Notes: generated by a model not told the origin, from the sequence alone. DNA of 64,000 nucleotides from JAFGVL01 sp963663245 (GCA_963663245.1 OY760143.1:1302001-1366000); one strand, 5' to 3'; positions 50,597-60,295 are shown, numbered from the stretch's first letter. A program made the numbers and translations.

Positions 50597-51103
50597 ATGA
50601 AAATAAATAAAATTATCCAATCATTAAACCTTCAGCCACACCCAGAAGGAGGATACTATAAAGAAACCTATAGAAGTAAAGGGCATGTTGATTCAGATAG
50701 TTTGCCTCAAAACATAGATGGTGATAGAAACTACTCTACATCTATTTACTACCTGCTTTGCTCTAATGACTTCTCCGTCTTTCATCGCATTAAGCAAGAT
50801 GAGGTTTGGCATTTCTATAAAGGCTCATCTATTACTATTCATATGCTAACAAAAACTGGAGCTTACAAGAAACAAGTTGTTGGAAATAATATTTCAAAAG
50901 AAGAGCAACCTCAGTTCGTTGTTGAGGCAGGTGATTGGTTTGCAGTAACAGTAAATGAATCTGATACTTATTCATTATTGGGCTGTACTGTTTCACCTGG
51001 TTTTGATTTTGCTGATTTTGAGTTAGCAAATAAAGAAGAGATGTTAGATCAATACCCCAATTATAAGGGGGTGATTAATAAACTATGTAAAATAATACTA
51101 TGA
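50597..51103 (+). CDS. DUF985 cupin protein
   Basis: A 168-residue cupin_5/DUF985 protein. Conserved parts are the N-terminal LNLQPHPEGGYYKETYRS, STSIYYLLCSNDFSVFHRIKQDEVWHFYKG (metal- or ligand-binding histidines), and VVEAGDWFAVTV. The C-terminal TVSPGFDFADFELANKEEML is the family signature. Members resemble sugar epimerase or YML079-type cupins; no activity is assigned. The gene overlaps the next by four bases (ATGA), showing translational coupling with the M15-like peptidase. Confidence 0.92.
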   Translation: MKINKIIQSLNLQPHPEGGYYKETYRSKGHVDSDSLPQNIDGDRNYSTSIYYLLCSNDFSVFHRIKQDEVWHFYKGSSITIHMLTKTGAYKKQVVGNNISKEEQPQFVVEAGDWFAVTVNESDTYSLLGCTVSPGFDFADFELANKEEMLDQYPNYKGVINKLCKIIL

Positions 51104-51558
51104 CACGTAAAGAAGTAATTGATGCATTAAAACCGTATTTTAAGATTCAAGAACTAGTTTGTAAACATACTTATGATAAGTTTGGAGAAAAGAGTTGGCA
51201 ATTTTTTGATAAAGAGTTTTTAGAAACACTGTTAGTTTTAAGAAAAGATATATTTAAAGCTCCTATGACAATTAATTCTTGGAAATGGGGTGGGCAGTTT
51301 ACACAACGAGGTTTTCGTTGTAATATATGCCAGTTAACAAAGGATAAAACTTTAGCGAATAAAATTTACCTAACAGCACATGCTAATGGTGCGGCTGCTG
51401 ATAGTGATGTAAAAGGATTAACGGCTGAACAGGCTCGTCAGAAAATTAAAGACAACCAAGATAAATTGCCGTATAAAATAAGAGTAGAGAAAGGAGTGAG
51501 CTGGTTGCATACGGATATATATGATAATGGCAATGCTGAGAAATATTCTGAGTTTTAG
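51100..51558 (+). CDS. M15-like peptidase (D-Ala-D-Ala carboxypeptidase fold)
   Basis: A 152-residue protein that resembles the M15_3/hedgehog-type peptidase domain found in phage endolysins and D-Ala-D-Ala carboxypeptidases. It begins FKIQELVCKHTYDKFGEKSW, the middle has AHANGAAADSDVKGL (HxxGxAxDxD-like zinc-binding pattern), and the end has WLHTDIYD (metal-binding His and Asp). No signal peptide is visible, so it may be cytoplasmic or released by a holin-like route, as in phage proteins. It starts four bases before the end of the cupin gene. Confidence 0.78.
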   Translation: MTRKEVIDALKPYFKIQELVCKHTYDKFGEKSWQFFDKEFLETLLVLRKDIFKAPMTINSWKWGGQFTQRGFRCNICQLTKDKTLANKIYLTAHANGAAADSDVKGLTAEQARQKIKDNQDKLPYKIRVEKGVSWLHTDIYDNGNAEKYSEF

Positions 51559-51665
51559 TTATACAAAAGTAGGGAGTTACAATGTTGTCTTATTTTTAAC
51601 ATTATTCTCTGCAACCTTTTTGTTTTTTTTTGTCATATAGTTAATTATAAACTAAAATATTAAAA

Positions 51666-52931
51666 ATGAAAAAATATTTAATAGCACTAGTGCTAGTATT
51701 TAGCTGTTCTTTTTATCTTCATTCTCAATGGGTTAAGCAAACAAATGTTAAGGTAGATTTAGGAGCTCCCTTTGGAGAAGTTCCTGTGGATATTTCTTCC
51801 GAAACTTTATATGCTATTGATTTTGTAGATGATAAATATGGATGGACAGTAGGCGTTAATGGAACTATTCTTCATACTAAAGATGGTGGACAAACATGGA
51901 AAATGCAGATGGCGCCAGTAAGTGAGAATTTGAAAAATGTTGATATGGTTAGTAGGACTGAAGGTTGGATAGTCGGAAATAACTATACCGTTTTACATAC
52001 TACTGATGGCGGAATAATATGGGAGTTAGATACGGTTATAGATAAAGGATATTACTTAGAAGCTCTTTGTTTCTCAGACGAAAAACATGGATGGATAGGT
52101 GGAATGGATAAGTTGATGCAAACCTCTGATGGAGGTAAAACTTGGGTTGAAAATAGTAAAGTAGAAGCTGGTGGTTGTCTTAACTGTTATGTGTATGGAG
52201 TTACTGATATTACAGCTATTCATTTTATAGATAGTTTGACTGGTTGTGTTGTTGGTTCACCATCTTATGCTCAAACAATGTATACAACAGATGGGGGAGT
52301 AACTTGGAAAAGGGGTGATTATTCGATTACTTGTTCAGTCTTTGATGTTTGTCTTTTAAGTGAAACAAAAGGTGTTATTGCAGGAATGCATAATTGGTCA
52401 TCTAGTAATTCTTGTGTAGACTGGTATCATTTATTAGCTTCTGGTGGTCATAATGTTTCAATGTATGGCGTAGATTGTGTAGATGAAAATAATATATATC
52501 TAGTAGGAGATAGTGGTGTAATAACAAGAAGTGTAAATGGACAACCATATTATCAAGTTAATTCTAATACCACGTCAAAACTTTATGATATATGTATTGT
52601 TGATGAAAATAATGCATGGGTAGTTGGTCGTAATGGAACAATTTTAAAAAATGATTGGAAATTATCTGCAGATAACTCTCCAAAGATGACTAAAGCATTA
52701 AATATATCTCCTAATCCAATGAAAATATCCTCAAAAGTAAAATTTGTTGAACCTATTACAGGTGTTTTAAATATGTATAATTTGTTTGGAGAAAGAGTTA
52801 AATCATTAGATGTAGAAGATAGAAGGGATATAGAAATCAGTAGAGGGAATTTACCTTCTGGTGTGTATATTCTTTCAGTTCAGCAAAATGGAGAGAATAG
52901 TCTGTTAGGTAAACTTATTATTTCAGATTAA
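51666..52931 (+). CDS. T9SS-secreted Ycf48-like beta-propeller protein
   Basis: A 421-residue exported protein. The signal peptide is MKKYLIALVLVFSCSFYLHS. Residues about 45-330 hold Ycf48/BNR-type propeller blades, recognisable by repeated TxDGGxTW units (HTKDGGQTWKM, HTTDGGIIWEL, QTSDGGKTWVE, YTTDGGVTWKR) with GWTVG, GWIVG and GWIGG segments between them. The last 75 residues are a type IX sorting domain (ISPNPMKISSKVKFV, LNMYNLFGERVKSL, LPSGVYILSV, GKLIISD). It should be exported across the outer membrane by the Por system. Plant Ycf48 aids photosystem II assembly, a role with no relevance here. Confidence 0.9.
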   Translation: MKKYLIALVLVFSCSFYLHSQWVKQTNVKVDLGAPFGEVPVDISSETLYAIDFVDDKYGWTVGVNGTILHTKDGGQTWKMQMAPVSENLKNVDMVSRTEGWIVGNNYTVLHTTDGGIIWELDTVIDKGYYLEALCFSDEKHGWIGGMDKLMQTSDGGKTWVENSKVEAGGCLNCYVYGVTDITAIHFIDSLTGCVVGSPSYAQTMYTTDGGVTWKRGDYSITCSVFDVCLLSETKGVIAGMHNWSSSNSCVDWYHLLASGGHNVSMYGVDCVDENNIYLVGDSGVITRSVNGQPYYQVNSNTTSKLYDICIVDENNAWVVGRNGTILKNDWKLSADNSPKMTKALNISPNPMKISSKVKFVEPITGVLNMYNLFGERVKSLDVEDRRDIEISRGNLPSGVYILSVQQNGENSLLGKLIISD

Positions 52932-52955
52932 CTATTTTATTAAATTTATATAATT

Positions 52956-52985
52956 AAAGGTGTTGTATATTACAACACCTTTTTT
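52956..52985 (+). terminator. terminator after the Ycf48-like gene
   Basis: AAAGGTGTTGTA pairs with TACAACACCTTT around a TAT loop, followed by TTTG. Confidence 0.9.
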
Positions 52986-53136
52986 GTGTCTGATAAAGAG
53001 TGAGTTATGATTGTTGATTTGTTAAAATAGAAAAAATCACGTATATTTGGAAATCAACCTAAAAAAAGGCATTTATTTGCTTTTTAGTTAATCAAATCCT
53101 AAGATTGACTATTTACTAAAATCAAAGAATCAAATT

Positions 53137-55311
53137 ATGAGACTTATTATTGTATCCAATTCACTGCCCGTAAAAATAGAAGAAAATGATGGTGAATTTG
53201 AGTTTACTAGAAGTGCTGGTGGTATTGCAACAGGTTTAAGTTCTTTAGATATTGATGTAGAGATGTTGTGGGTTGGATTGCCAGGTATTTTTCCTGAGAA
53301 TGAAGAGAAGGCTGATCGAGTTCGAAAAGTGTTAAATGAAGACAATCTTTATCCTGTATTTATTTCGGAGCAACATTACCACGATTATTATGAGGGCTAT
53401 AGTAATAGTACCTTATGGCCACTTTGTCATTACTTTTTTGTTTATGTAGAGTTTCAGGATAAATACTGGGATGCTTATGTTGAGGTTAATAAGATTTTTT
53501 TAGATGAAGTAATGAAGATAGCTCAACCAGATGATGTGATTTGGGTACAAGACTATCAATTAATGTTATTACCCAATAAAATTCGCCAAGAATTACCTGA
53601 TACTTCTATAGGGTACTTTCACCATATACCTTTTCCTAGTTATGAGCTTTTCCGCATCCTCCCTAAGAGAGCTGATTTGCTATTAGGGTTACTCGGAAGT
53701 GATTTAGTAGGTTTCCATACCTTCGACTATATGCGTCACTTTGAATCATCAGTGTATCGTATCATGGGGCTAGAAAGCAAATTGAACGAAGTTACTATTC
53801 AAAATAGAAAAGTATACTCTGATGTATATCCTATGGGTATCAATTATGATTTGTATAACTTATCATCAGAAGATAAAGAGGTACAGAAATATATGGCAAA
53901 CTACAGAGAGTTATTTTCTGAGCAGAAGATTATTCTCTCTGTTGATAGACTAGACTATAGTAAAGGAATTTTAAATAGATTGAAGGCCTTTGAGATATTG
54001 TTAGAGAAGCACCCAGAGTATGTTGGTAAGATATCGCTTGTAATGGTTTTAGTACCATCAAGAGATAATGTGGAAATATACGGTGATTTAAAAATTAAAT
54101 TGGATGAAACGATTGGAGCTTTAAATGGAAAATATTCTCAAGTTAACTGGATCCCAATTTACTACTATTATAAAAATATTCCTTTTGCTGAATTAGCAGC
54201 ACTATACAATGTCGCAGAAATAGGTTTAGTAACTCCTTTAAGAGATGGAATGAATTTAGTTGCAAAAGAATATGTAGCAGCAAAGAGAGACCAGACAGGA
54301 GTACTTATTTTAAGTGAAATGGCCGGTTCTTCTATAGAAATGTCGGATGCTTTGTTAATTAATCCGAATGACATTACCAATATTGTAACAGCTTTACTTG
54401 ATGCTTTACAAATGCCTGAGGGAGAGCAAATAGAGCGTATGGCAAGTATGCAGGCTATCATTAAAAAGCAAACTGTTCAGAAATGGGCCAAAGATTTTAT
54501 GAGAGAGTTACTTAAAATTAAAGCTAAAAATGATGAAATTAAAACGAAGTTTTTACGTCCTAAAGAATTTAGTGATACCGTAAAACAAGATTTTGATGCA
54601 GCAAAAGAACGCTTGATATTATTAGATTATGATGGAACTTTAGTTGGCTTTCATAAAGACCCACAAATGGCCTATCCTCCTGAAGAGTTAAAGCAATTAT
54701 TGTCAGACCTTTTAAAAATGCCAAATACAGAAGTATTTATTATTAGTGGTCGAGATATGAATACTTTGGAAAAATGGTTGGGTCATTTGCCTATGGGGAT
54801 GGTCGCTGAGCATGGTGCATATTATAAGCAGGAGGGAATGTGGATTAAAAATGCAATAGCTGTTGATGAAAACTGGAAAGAAGAAATCTCCGTTTTAATG
54901 CAAGAGATAACTGATAGAACTGCAGGCTCTTTTGTAGAAGAAAAAGATTCAGCATTGGTGTGGCATTATAGAAAAGTAGATATCTGGTTGGCAAATTTAC
55001 GTGTGAATCAGTTGGTAGAGATGCTAATATATCCTTGCACTAAAAAGAACCTTCAAATTATGAAAGGCAATAAAATTGTTGAAGTGAAGGTCGCAGGAGT
55101 TAGTAAAGGAGATGCCGTTAGAAATATTGTTAATAAGAAAAAATATGACTTTATCCTTTGTGCAGGTGATGATACAACCGACGAGGATATGTTTAGAGAA
55201 TTACCTGATGATAGTGTAACTATTAAAATAGGGAACGTTTCGGAAGAGGCTAGATATAATCTTGCAGATCCAAAACATTTTCTAGATTTATTACAAACAC
55301 TTGTTAAGTAG
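53137..55311 (+). CDS. bifunctional trehalose-6-phosphate synthase/phosphatase (OtsA-OtsB fusion)
   Basis: A 724-residue fusion that makes trehalose from UDP-glucose and glucose-6-phosphate. Residues 1-465 form a GT20 (OtsA-type) domain: ANSLPVKIEE-like start, GGIATGLSSL, WVQDYQLMLLPNKIRQ, GYFHHIPFPSYELFRILPKR, LSVDRLDYSKGI, and PLRDGMNLVAKEYVA. Residues about 490-720 form an HAD-type phosphatase (OtsB) with the nucleophile Asp in LLDYDGTLVGF (near 497), SGRD, and CAGDDTTDEDMF. Plant-like fusions of this order occur in Bacteroidetes. It is 18 bases upstream of a GH15 gene on the same strand. Confidence 0.95.
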   Translation: MRLIIVSNSLPVKIEENDGEFEFTRSAGGIATGLSSLDIDVEMLWVGLPGIFPENEEKADRVRKVLNEDNLYPVFISEQHYHDYYEGYSNSTLWPLCHYFFVYVEFQDKYWDAYVEVNKIFLDEVMKIAQPDDVIWVQDYQLMLLPNKIRQELPDTSIGYFHHIPFPSYELFRILPKRADLLLGLLGSDLVGFHTFDYMRHFESSVYRIMGLESKLNEVTIQNRKVYSDVYPMGINYDLYNLSSEDKEVQKYMANYRELFSEQKIILSVDRLDYSKGILNRLKAFEILLEKHPEYVGKISLVMVLVPSRDNVEIYGDLKIKLDETIGALNGKYSQVNWIPIYYYYKNIPFAELAALYNVAEIGLVTPLRDGMNLVAKEYVAAKRDQTGVLILSEMAGSSIEMSDALLINPNDITNIVTALLDALQMPEGEQIERMASMQAIIKKQTVQKWAKDFMRELLKIKAKNDEIKTKFLRPKEFSDTVKQDFDAAKERLILLDYDGTLVGFHKDPQMAYPPEELKQLLSDLLKMPNTEVFIISGRDMNTLEKWLGHLPMGMVAEHGAYYKQEGMWIKNAIAVDENWKEEISVLMQEITDRTAGSFVEEKDSALVWHYRKVDIWLANLRVNQLVEMLIYPCTKKNLQIMKGNKIVEVKVAGVSKGDAVRNIVNKKKYDFILCAGDDTTDEDMFRELPDDSVTIKIGNVSEEARYNLADPKHFLDLLQTLVK

Positions 55312-55329
55312 TTGATTAAAAAATAAAAG

Positions 55330-57120
55330 ATGAATAGTTTAGATTATGGAGTAATAGGGAACTGTAAAAGTGCAGCTCTAGTCTCAAAAACAGGATGGAT
55401 TGAATGGTGTTGTTTGCCTGATTTTGATTCACCTTCAGTGTTTTCAAATATTTTAGACAAGGAAAAAGGAGGTGAATTTGGATTCCAAGTAGATGATACA
55501 TATAATATTACACAAAAATATGTTGAAAATACGAATGTCTTAGTAACTAATTATACTTCTAAAAAAGGAGCTTTTGAGGTGTTTGATTTTATGCCTCGTT
55601 ATAAAACAAATGAATCGAGCCCATTTGTCCCTTCAGAAATTTATAGATATATCCGTTATTTGTATGGTAAGCCTAAGTTTATTGTCGTTTATAACCCTAA
55701 GTTAGATTATGCTAGAGGAGAGGTAAAGCATACTAAATTTGATGAGTATATACGTTCAGGAGCAGAAGGAAATTCAGAAACGATACATTTATATAGTGAC
55801 TTAAATTTTGATGATATTCTTGAGCAACGTGAGATTGCTATTACAGATTCTCATTTCTTATTACTTTCCTATAACCAAAAGCTCATTAATATTGATATGG
55901 AACGAGTATATCTAGAGTATACACGTACAAAAACTTATTGGATTAATTGGCTGAATAGAGCTAATAAATATGATTTGTATGACCCAGAAATAGATAGAAG
56001 CTTATTAGTTTTAAAGATGTTGACCTTCCAAAATTCTGGAGCAATATTAGCCGCTATAACTACTTCATTACCTGAAACAATAGGTGAAAATAGAAACTGG
56101 GATTATCGTTTTTGTTGGTTGAGAGATGCCTCTATGTCTATTGATACCTTGCTTAATTTGGGACAACAGGACTCTGCTAAAAAGTTTATGCTATTTATTA
56201 AGAGTATTCTTAAGTCAAAGTCTGATACTTTTCAGATTATGTATGGAATTAGAGGAGAAAGAGATTTAGTAGAACATGAGCTTCCTCATTTAGATGGGTA
56301 TGAGGGGTCTAAGCCTGTTCGAATTGGTAATGCCGCTTATTTTCAAGAGCAGAATGATGTATATGGATACTTGATGAACGTAATCTTTAGGTATTATAGA
56401 ACTTTCCCTGGTCCACTAGATGAGATTGAAGACATATGGTCTGTTGTTAGGAATACAGTGCGAACAGTAATTGATAACTGGAGAAAACCAGATAAAGGAA
56501 TTTGGGAGATTAGAAACGAAGGCAAACATTTTGTGTTCTCTAAAGTAATGTGTTGGGTTGCTGTTGATAGAGCTGTTAGTATTGCCAAGATGATTAGGAA
56601 AAGTTACTATGAAGATGAGTGGACGAAAGTAGCAGATGAAATTAAAGCAGATATTCTAGAGAATGGTTGGAATGATGAAGTAAAAAGTTTTACACAAGCA
56701 TATGACAATACTTTTATGGATGCATCATTGTTGTTGATGGAAGAATATGGTTTTATTGCTCCTGATGATGAAAAATTTGTGCAAACAGTTAAGGCTGTTA
56801 AAAAAGAATTGTATCATGAAGGTTTGATGTATCGCTATGTTAATCCAGATGATTTTGGAGAACCGTCATCAGCATTTACTATTTGTGCATTTTGGATGGT
56901 AAGAGCTCTGTATCAGATTGGAGAAGTAGAAGATGCTAAAGAGATGTTCGATGGTATATTAAAGTGTTCAAATCATGTAGGTTTGTTTAGTGAAGATATT
57001 GATTTTAATACGAAAGCGCTTTTAGGGAACTTTCCTCAAGCTTATTCTCATTTAGCCATGATTAATACAGCAATTTTATTTTCAAATAGAAAGCCTACAG
57101 TGCGTTTTACAAAGCCATAA
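55330..57120 (+). CDS. glycoside hydrolase family 15 (trehalase/glucoamylase-like)
   Basis: A 596-residue cytoplasmic GH15 enzyme. Early on it has YGVIGNCKSAALVSKTGWIEWCCLPDFDSPSVF, typical of the GH15 trehalase/glucoamylase family. The catalytic region reads ETIGENRNWDYRFCWLRDASMSIDTL, and the C-terminus holds SEDIDFNTKALLGNFPQAYSHLAMINTAIL. No signal peptide is visible, so it acts on internal sugar. It directly follows the otsAB fusion (18-base gap), so trehalose is the likely substrate; a glucoamylase role is the alternative. A terminator follows. Confidence 0.93.
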   Translation: MNSLDYGVIGNCKSAALVSKTGWIEWCCLPDFDSPSVFSNILDKEKGGEFGFQVDDTYNITQKYVENTNVLVTNYTSKKGAFEVFDFMPRYKTNESSPFVPSEIYRYIRYLYGKPKFIVVYNPKLDYARGEVKHTKFDEYIRSGAEGNSETIHLYSDLNFDDILEQREIAITDSHFLLLSYNQKLINIDMERVYLEYTRTKTYWINWLNRANKYDLYDPEIDRSLLVLKMLTFQNSGAILAAITTSLPETIGENRNWDYRFCWLRDASMSIDTLLNLGQQDSAKKFMLFIKSILKSKSDTFQIMYGIRGERDLVEHELPHLDGYEGSKPVRIGNAAYFQEQNDVYGYLMNVIFRYYRTFPGPLDEIEDIWSVVRNTVRTVIDNWRKPDKGIWEIRNEGKHFVFSKVMCWVAVDRAVSIAKMIRKSYYEDEWTKVADEIKADILENGWNDEVKSFTQAYDNTFMDASLLLMEEYGFIAPDDEKFVQTVKAVKKELYHEGLMYRYVNPDDFGEPSSAFTICAFWMVRALYQIGEVEDAKEMFDGILKCSNHVGLFSEDIDFNTKALLGNFPQAYSHLAMINTAILFSNRKPTVRFTKP

Positions 57121-57135
57121 AATATTCTATTCCAT

Positions 57136-57172
57136 AAAAAATGCCTCACGTTTAAAATGTGGGGCATTTTTT
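57136..57172. terminator. bidirectional terminator
   Basis: AAAAAATGCCtCAC pairs with GTGgGGCATTTTTT, around TTTAAAAT. A-run and T-run flank the stem, so it serves the GH15 gene and the convergent CPBP gene. Confidence 0.88.
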
Positions 57173-58109
57173 ATAGATATCTAAAAGCAAATATTTCCAT
57201 TAATAAGGCAATACCACCGTGTACAAATACACCTCCCCATATATTACGACTGTATAAAGCAAGAATACCTAGTATGTATCCACCGAATACTGAGCTTATT
57301 GTTTCCCCTATCGGCTTGCCAAAATGCAAAACACAATAGGTCGCGGCCATAGCGAGTACAGCATTTTTTCCAATTAGTTTCGAAAGTCCGATAATAAGAA
57401 AACCTCTGAAAAATAATTCAGTATTTAAAAAGTCTGTTATATAAAATAATTCAAAAGTAACTTTGCTTACAAACTCGGGGATGTTGTAGTAATTGGCGAA
57501 ACTATTTCCACCCGTTCTTTTATATACAGGGTAATAATCTATAAATTCAGGTATAAATGATGCGATATAAACAAGAGGAACCATTATTAGAAGTAAAATA
57601 AAATAAGCTTTGAAGCTTACATGTTTAAAGCGTAAACCGTAAATTCCATTACCGTCATTTTTATCAAAGAAAAATTTAACTATTAGTAGTAATCCAAAAA
57701 TGCTAATCCAACTAGCAAAGTTTATTAATATCTTGAAATAGAAACGTAGAGTCTCTGAAGAGCAGTATTCTATGAAAAGGCAGGCAAAATTATAAGTGGC
57801 AGATCTATCAATAGCCAGTATGCTAAATCCTAATAAACTCTTTATCCAGAACTGTTTGCTAAATGTTATTTTACTTCTGTCAAATAAATAGATGATAAAC
57901 AATACGCCATAAAATGCAAACCCTTGATATAAGAAATATAGCGAAAAACTTAAGGGAATGTTCTTAATTGGTTTAATGAAACCCGATTCAATATTAAAGC
58001 TGTAGTTAATTGTAATAAGAGCTCCAATAAAAAACAGTATAATTAAATATAATTTTACATTGAAGTACTCCTTGTGAAAGTCTTTGAAATACCCTATAAA
58101 TTTCCTCAT
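57171..58109 (-). CDS. CPBP-family membrane protein (CAAX protease-like)
   Basis: A 312-residue polytopic protein with about eight hydrophobic segments and a C-terminal CPBP (Abi/CAAX-protease) domain. The motifs are DFLNTELFFRGFLIIGL (position of EExxxR), CVLHFGKPIGETISSVFGG and VHGGIALLME. In the first motif the leading glutamate of the usual EExxxR is a threonine, so only one Glu of the pair remains; catalysis as an intramembrane glutamic protease may be changed or lost. CPBP proteins process prenylated proteins or immunity peptides; the substrate here is unknown. It is convergent with the GH15 gene. Confidence 0.82.
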   Translation of the reverse strand: MRKFIGYFKDFHKEYFNVKLYLIILFFIGALITINYSFNIESGFIKPIKNIPLSFSLYFLYQGFAFYGVLFIIYLFDRSKITFSKQFWIKSLLGFSILAIDRSATYNFACLFIEYCSSETLRFYFKILINFASWISIFGLLLIVKFFFDKNDGNGIYGLRFKHVSFKAYFILLLIMVPLVYIASFIPEFIDYYPVYKRTGGNSFANYYNIPEFVSKVTFELFYITDFLNTELFFRGFLIIGLSKLIGKNAVLAMAATYCVLHFGKPIGETISSVFGGYILGILALYSRNIWGGVFVHGGIALLMEIFAFRYL

Positions 58110-58231
58110 TATTTGTTTATTTTTGCAATCTAAATAGCATCAAAAATAGTTATTATTTATCAACTCTTTGTTTATTTTAAAAATCAAATTCTTTTATTGA
58201 GAATTTTAGACTCTCTCTTAAAACAATTTAT

Positions 58232-58239
58232 TAAATTTG
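58232..58239 (+). promoter_or_regulatory. -7 element of the TPR gene pair
   Basis: TAAATTTG fits TAnnTTTG and lies 28 bases before the ATG at 58268. Confidence 0.65.
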
Positions 58240-58267
58240 CCTTCATTATAATAAATCAAGCATATTC

Positions 58268-59209
58268 ATGAAAAAGTTACACATACTTTTATTTTTCTCT
58301 TTTCTTTTTGTAAGCCTTTGGTCTTCAGAAGAACCTATTAAAGAAGTAGACAGTAGTCTTAAAAATCAGAAAAGAATTGATTCTTTAGCTATTGCAGAAG
58401 ACTCTATTCCTGCTGAGGAGGTGTTAACAAAAGCAGAACTAAAAAGAAATAAAAAAGCAGAAAAATTAGTTAGAAAAGGTATTGATAAGGGAAAGTCTGG
58501 GGATTTAGATAAAGCTATTGAATATTTTAATGAGGCAATTATTGTTGATTCAACTTATCCACAAGCGTACTTTAATAGAGGGTTTGCAAAGAATCTTAAA
58601 TTGAATGCAAAAGGAGCTGTAGTTGATTTTACAAAGGCTTTAGCACTTGATTCTTTATATGCTAATGCCTATTTTAACAGAGCATTAGCATATGCTGATT
58701 TGGATGATAATAGAACTGCAATGCGTGATTTTGACATATTAATTTCCTTAGACTCTACTGATGCAGAGGCATACTACTACAGAGGCGTGTGTAAATATTT
58801 CTTAGTAGAGATGTATCCTGCAATAGCTGACTTTGATACAGCGACTATATTAAATCCTGATTATGCTGAAGCTTATTATAATAAGGCAATAGCAAAATCA
58901 CGTTTAGGAGATAAAGAAGGTGCGATAGAAGACTATACACAAGCTATTCGTGTTGATCCTTACGATCCAGATTTTTATAATAATCGTGGAAATGTTAAAT
59001 ATGTAATGAAAAATTATAAAGGTGCAGTTGCAGATTATAATAAGGCTTTATATCTGGATCCTTCTATGTCAAGGACTTATAGTAATCGTGGAAATGCTCA
59101 TTATTTTTTAAGAGAAAAGTTTGAAGCATGTTCTGATTGGAGTAAGGCAGTAGAAATGGGTTTCGATTATGCACAAGAGGCATTAGATTTGTATTGTAAA
59201 GTGAGGTAA
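58268..59209 (+). CDS. periplasmic TPR protein
   Basis: A 313-residue exported protein. The signal peptide is MKKLHILLFFSFLFVSLWS. Residues about 65-310 form seven TPR units, the tight Sel1-free kind with YFNRGFAKNLKLNAKGAVVDFTKALALD-type helices (and FYNNRGNVKYVMKNYKGAVADYNKA near 240). The 45 residues before the repeats are charged and probably linker. It probably scaffolds an envelope complex. It is 65 bases upstream of a second, smaller TPR gene of the same type and is likely a paralogue. Confidence 0.88.
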   Translation: MKKLHILLFFSFLFVSLWSSEEPIKEVDSSLKNQKRIDSLAIAEDSIPAEEVLTKAELKRNKKAEKLVRKGIDKGKSGDLDKAIEYFNEAIIVDSTYPQAYFNRGFAKNLKLNAKGAVVDFTKALALDSLYANAYFNRALAYADLDDNRTAMRDFDILISLDSTDAEAYYYRGVCKYFLVEMYPAIADFDTATILNPDYAEAYYNKAIAKSRLGDKEGAIEDYTQAIRVDPYDPDFYNNRGNVKYVMKNYKGAVADYNKALYLDPSMSRTYSNRGNAHYFLREKFEACSDWSKAVEMGFDYAQEALDLYCKVR

Positions 59210-59274
59210 TCATTATTTTTAAATTCAGTATTTACTCTCCGTTGTATTAAGTCCTTCGGGTTAAAATTATCATA

Positions 59275-59796
59275 ATGAAGATACAATTATTTATATTTTT
59301 GCTTTTTTTTGCTGCTGCAGGAGCTTTTGCACAGCCTGGTCAAGCACCAGATCCCAATTTGGATTATAATAACAGAGCTCTTAATAGGGCTCAATATGGC
59401 GATTACGAAGGAGCTATAAGAGATTATAATTTTGCATTGAAACTTGATCCAAGCGATTCAAAATTATATGTAAATAGAGCTTTAGCTAAGATCGAACTTA
59501 AAGATATAAAGGGAGCATTATTTGATTATGATATGGCTATAGCTCTTGATTCTACTTACGTGCGCGCTATTAATTGTAGAGGGCAGCTATTTCTAGATCA
59601 AAAGCGCTACAAAGAAGCTATTGATGACTTTAATAAAGCAATATTACAACAGCCAAATTATGCAACAGCACTAATTAATAGAGGTTTGGTAAAAAGAGAG
59701 TTGAAAGACTCTATAGGGGCTTGTGTTGACTTTAACTTAGCTAGCTCTTTAGGTAAAAAGAGAGCTAATACTTATATTAATAGATACTGTAGGTAG
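59275..59796 (+). CDS. periplasmic TPR protein, short paralogue
   Basis: A 173-residue exported protein with a signal peptide (MKIQLFIFLLFFAAAGAFA) and three to four TPR units (NRAQYGDYEGAIRDYNFALK, NRALAKIELKDIKGALFDYDMA, CRGQLFLDQKRYKEAIDDFNKA, NRGLVKRELKDSIGACVDFN). It ends at 59796, two bases before the ATG of the redox-Cys gene. Its repeats look like those of the upstream gene, so the pair probably arose by duplication. Confidence 0.87.
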   Translation: MKIQLFIFLLFFAAAGAFAQPGQAPDPNLDYNNRALNRAQYGDYEGAIRDYNFALKLDPSDSKLYVNRALAKIELKDIKGALFDYDMAIALDSTYVRAINCRGQLFLDQKRYKEAIDDFNKAILQQPNYATALINRGLVKRELKDSIGACVDFNLASSLGKKRANTYINRYCR

Positions 59797-59797
59797 T

Positions 59798-60262
59798 ATG
59801 GAAATTAATATCTTAGAACGAAAAGATGCAGCTGTAGCTTATTTTCTGGAAGGATATAATTGTGCACAATCTGTGCTTATGGCTTATAGTGATATTTGTA
59901 ATATAGATATTACAATAGCTAAAAAAATTGCTGCTCCATTTGGCGCTGGTATGGGTAGAATGAAAGAAGTTTGTGGTGCTTGTACTGCTATGTATATGAT
60001 TTCAGGTTTTTGTGTGTCTAATGTCAAAAACCCTAACGATGAAATTGCTAAAACTAATAATTATCTTTCTGTTCAGCGTATGTCTAATGAGTTTAAAAAA
60101 ACATACGGTTCAATAATTTGTTCAAAGTTATTAAAAATTAAAAACTTCTCTAAAGATAAGATTTCTACAAAACACAATTTTCATTTAATCTCAGAACGAA
60201 CTTGTGTATACTTCGTTGTCGAGGCAGCTGAAATAGTTGGTCACGAATTACTTTCTCAGTAG
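59798..60262 (+). CDS. C-GCAxxG-C-C family redox protein
   Basis: A 154-residue protein of the C_GCAxxG_C_C family (TIGR01909). The hallmark cysteines are in GYNCAQSVL (near residue 22) and EVCGACTAMYMISGFCVSN, with further Cys in IICSKLL and ERTCVYFVVEAAE. Such proteins are thought to bind a cluster or metal or take part in redox relay; several homologues are selenoproteins. It follows the short TPR gene by one base. It lies just before the palindromic operator of the next operon, so it may or may not be regulated with it. Confidence 0.88.
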   Translation: MEINILERKDAAVAYFLEGYNCAQSVLMAYSDICNIDITIAKKIAAPFGAGMGRMKEVCGACTAMYMISGFCVSNVKNPNDEIAKTNNYLSVQRMSNEFKKTYGSIICSKLLKIKNFSKDKISTKHNFHLISERTCVYFVVEAAEIVGHELLSQ

Positions 60263-60295
60263 CTTTTTTTAGTTATATTTTTTTAACAGATTAGA

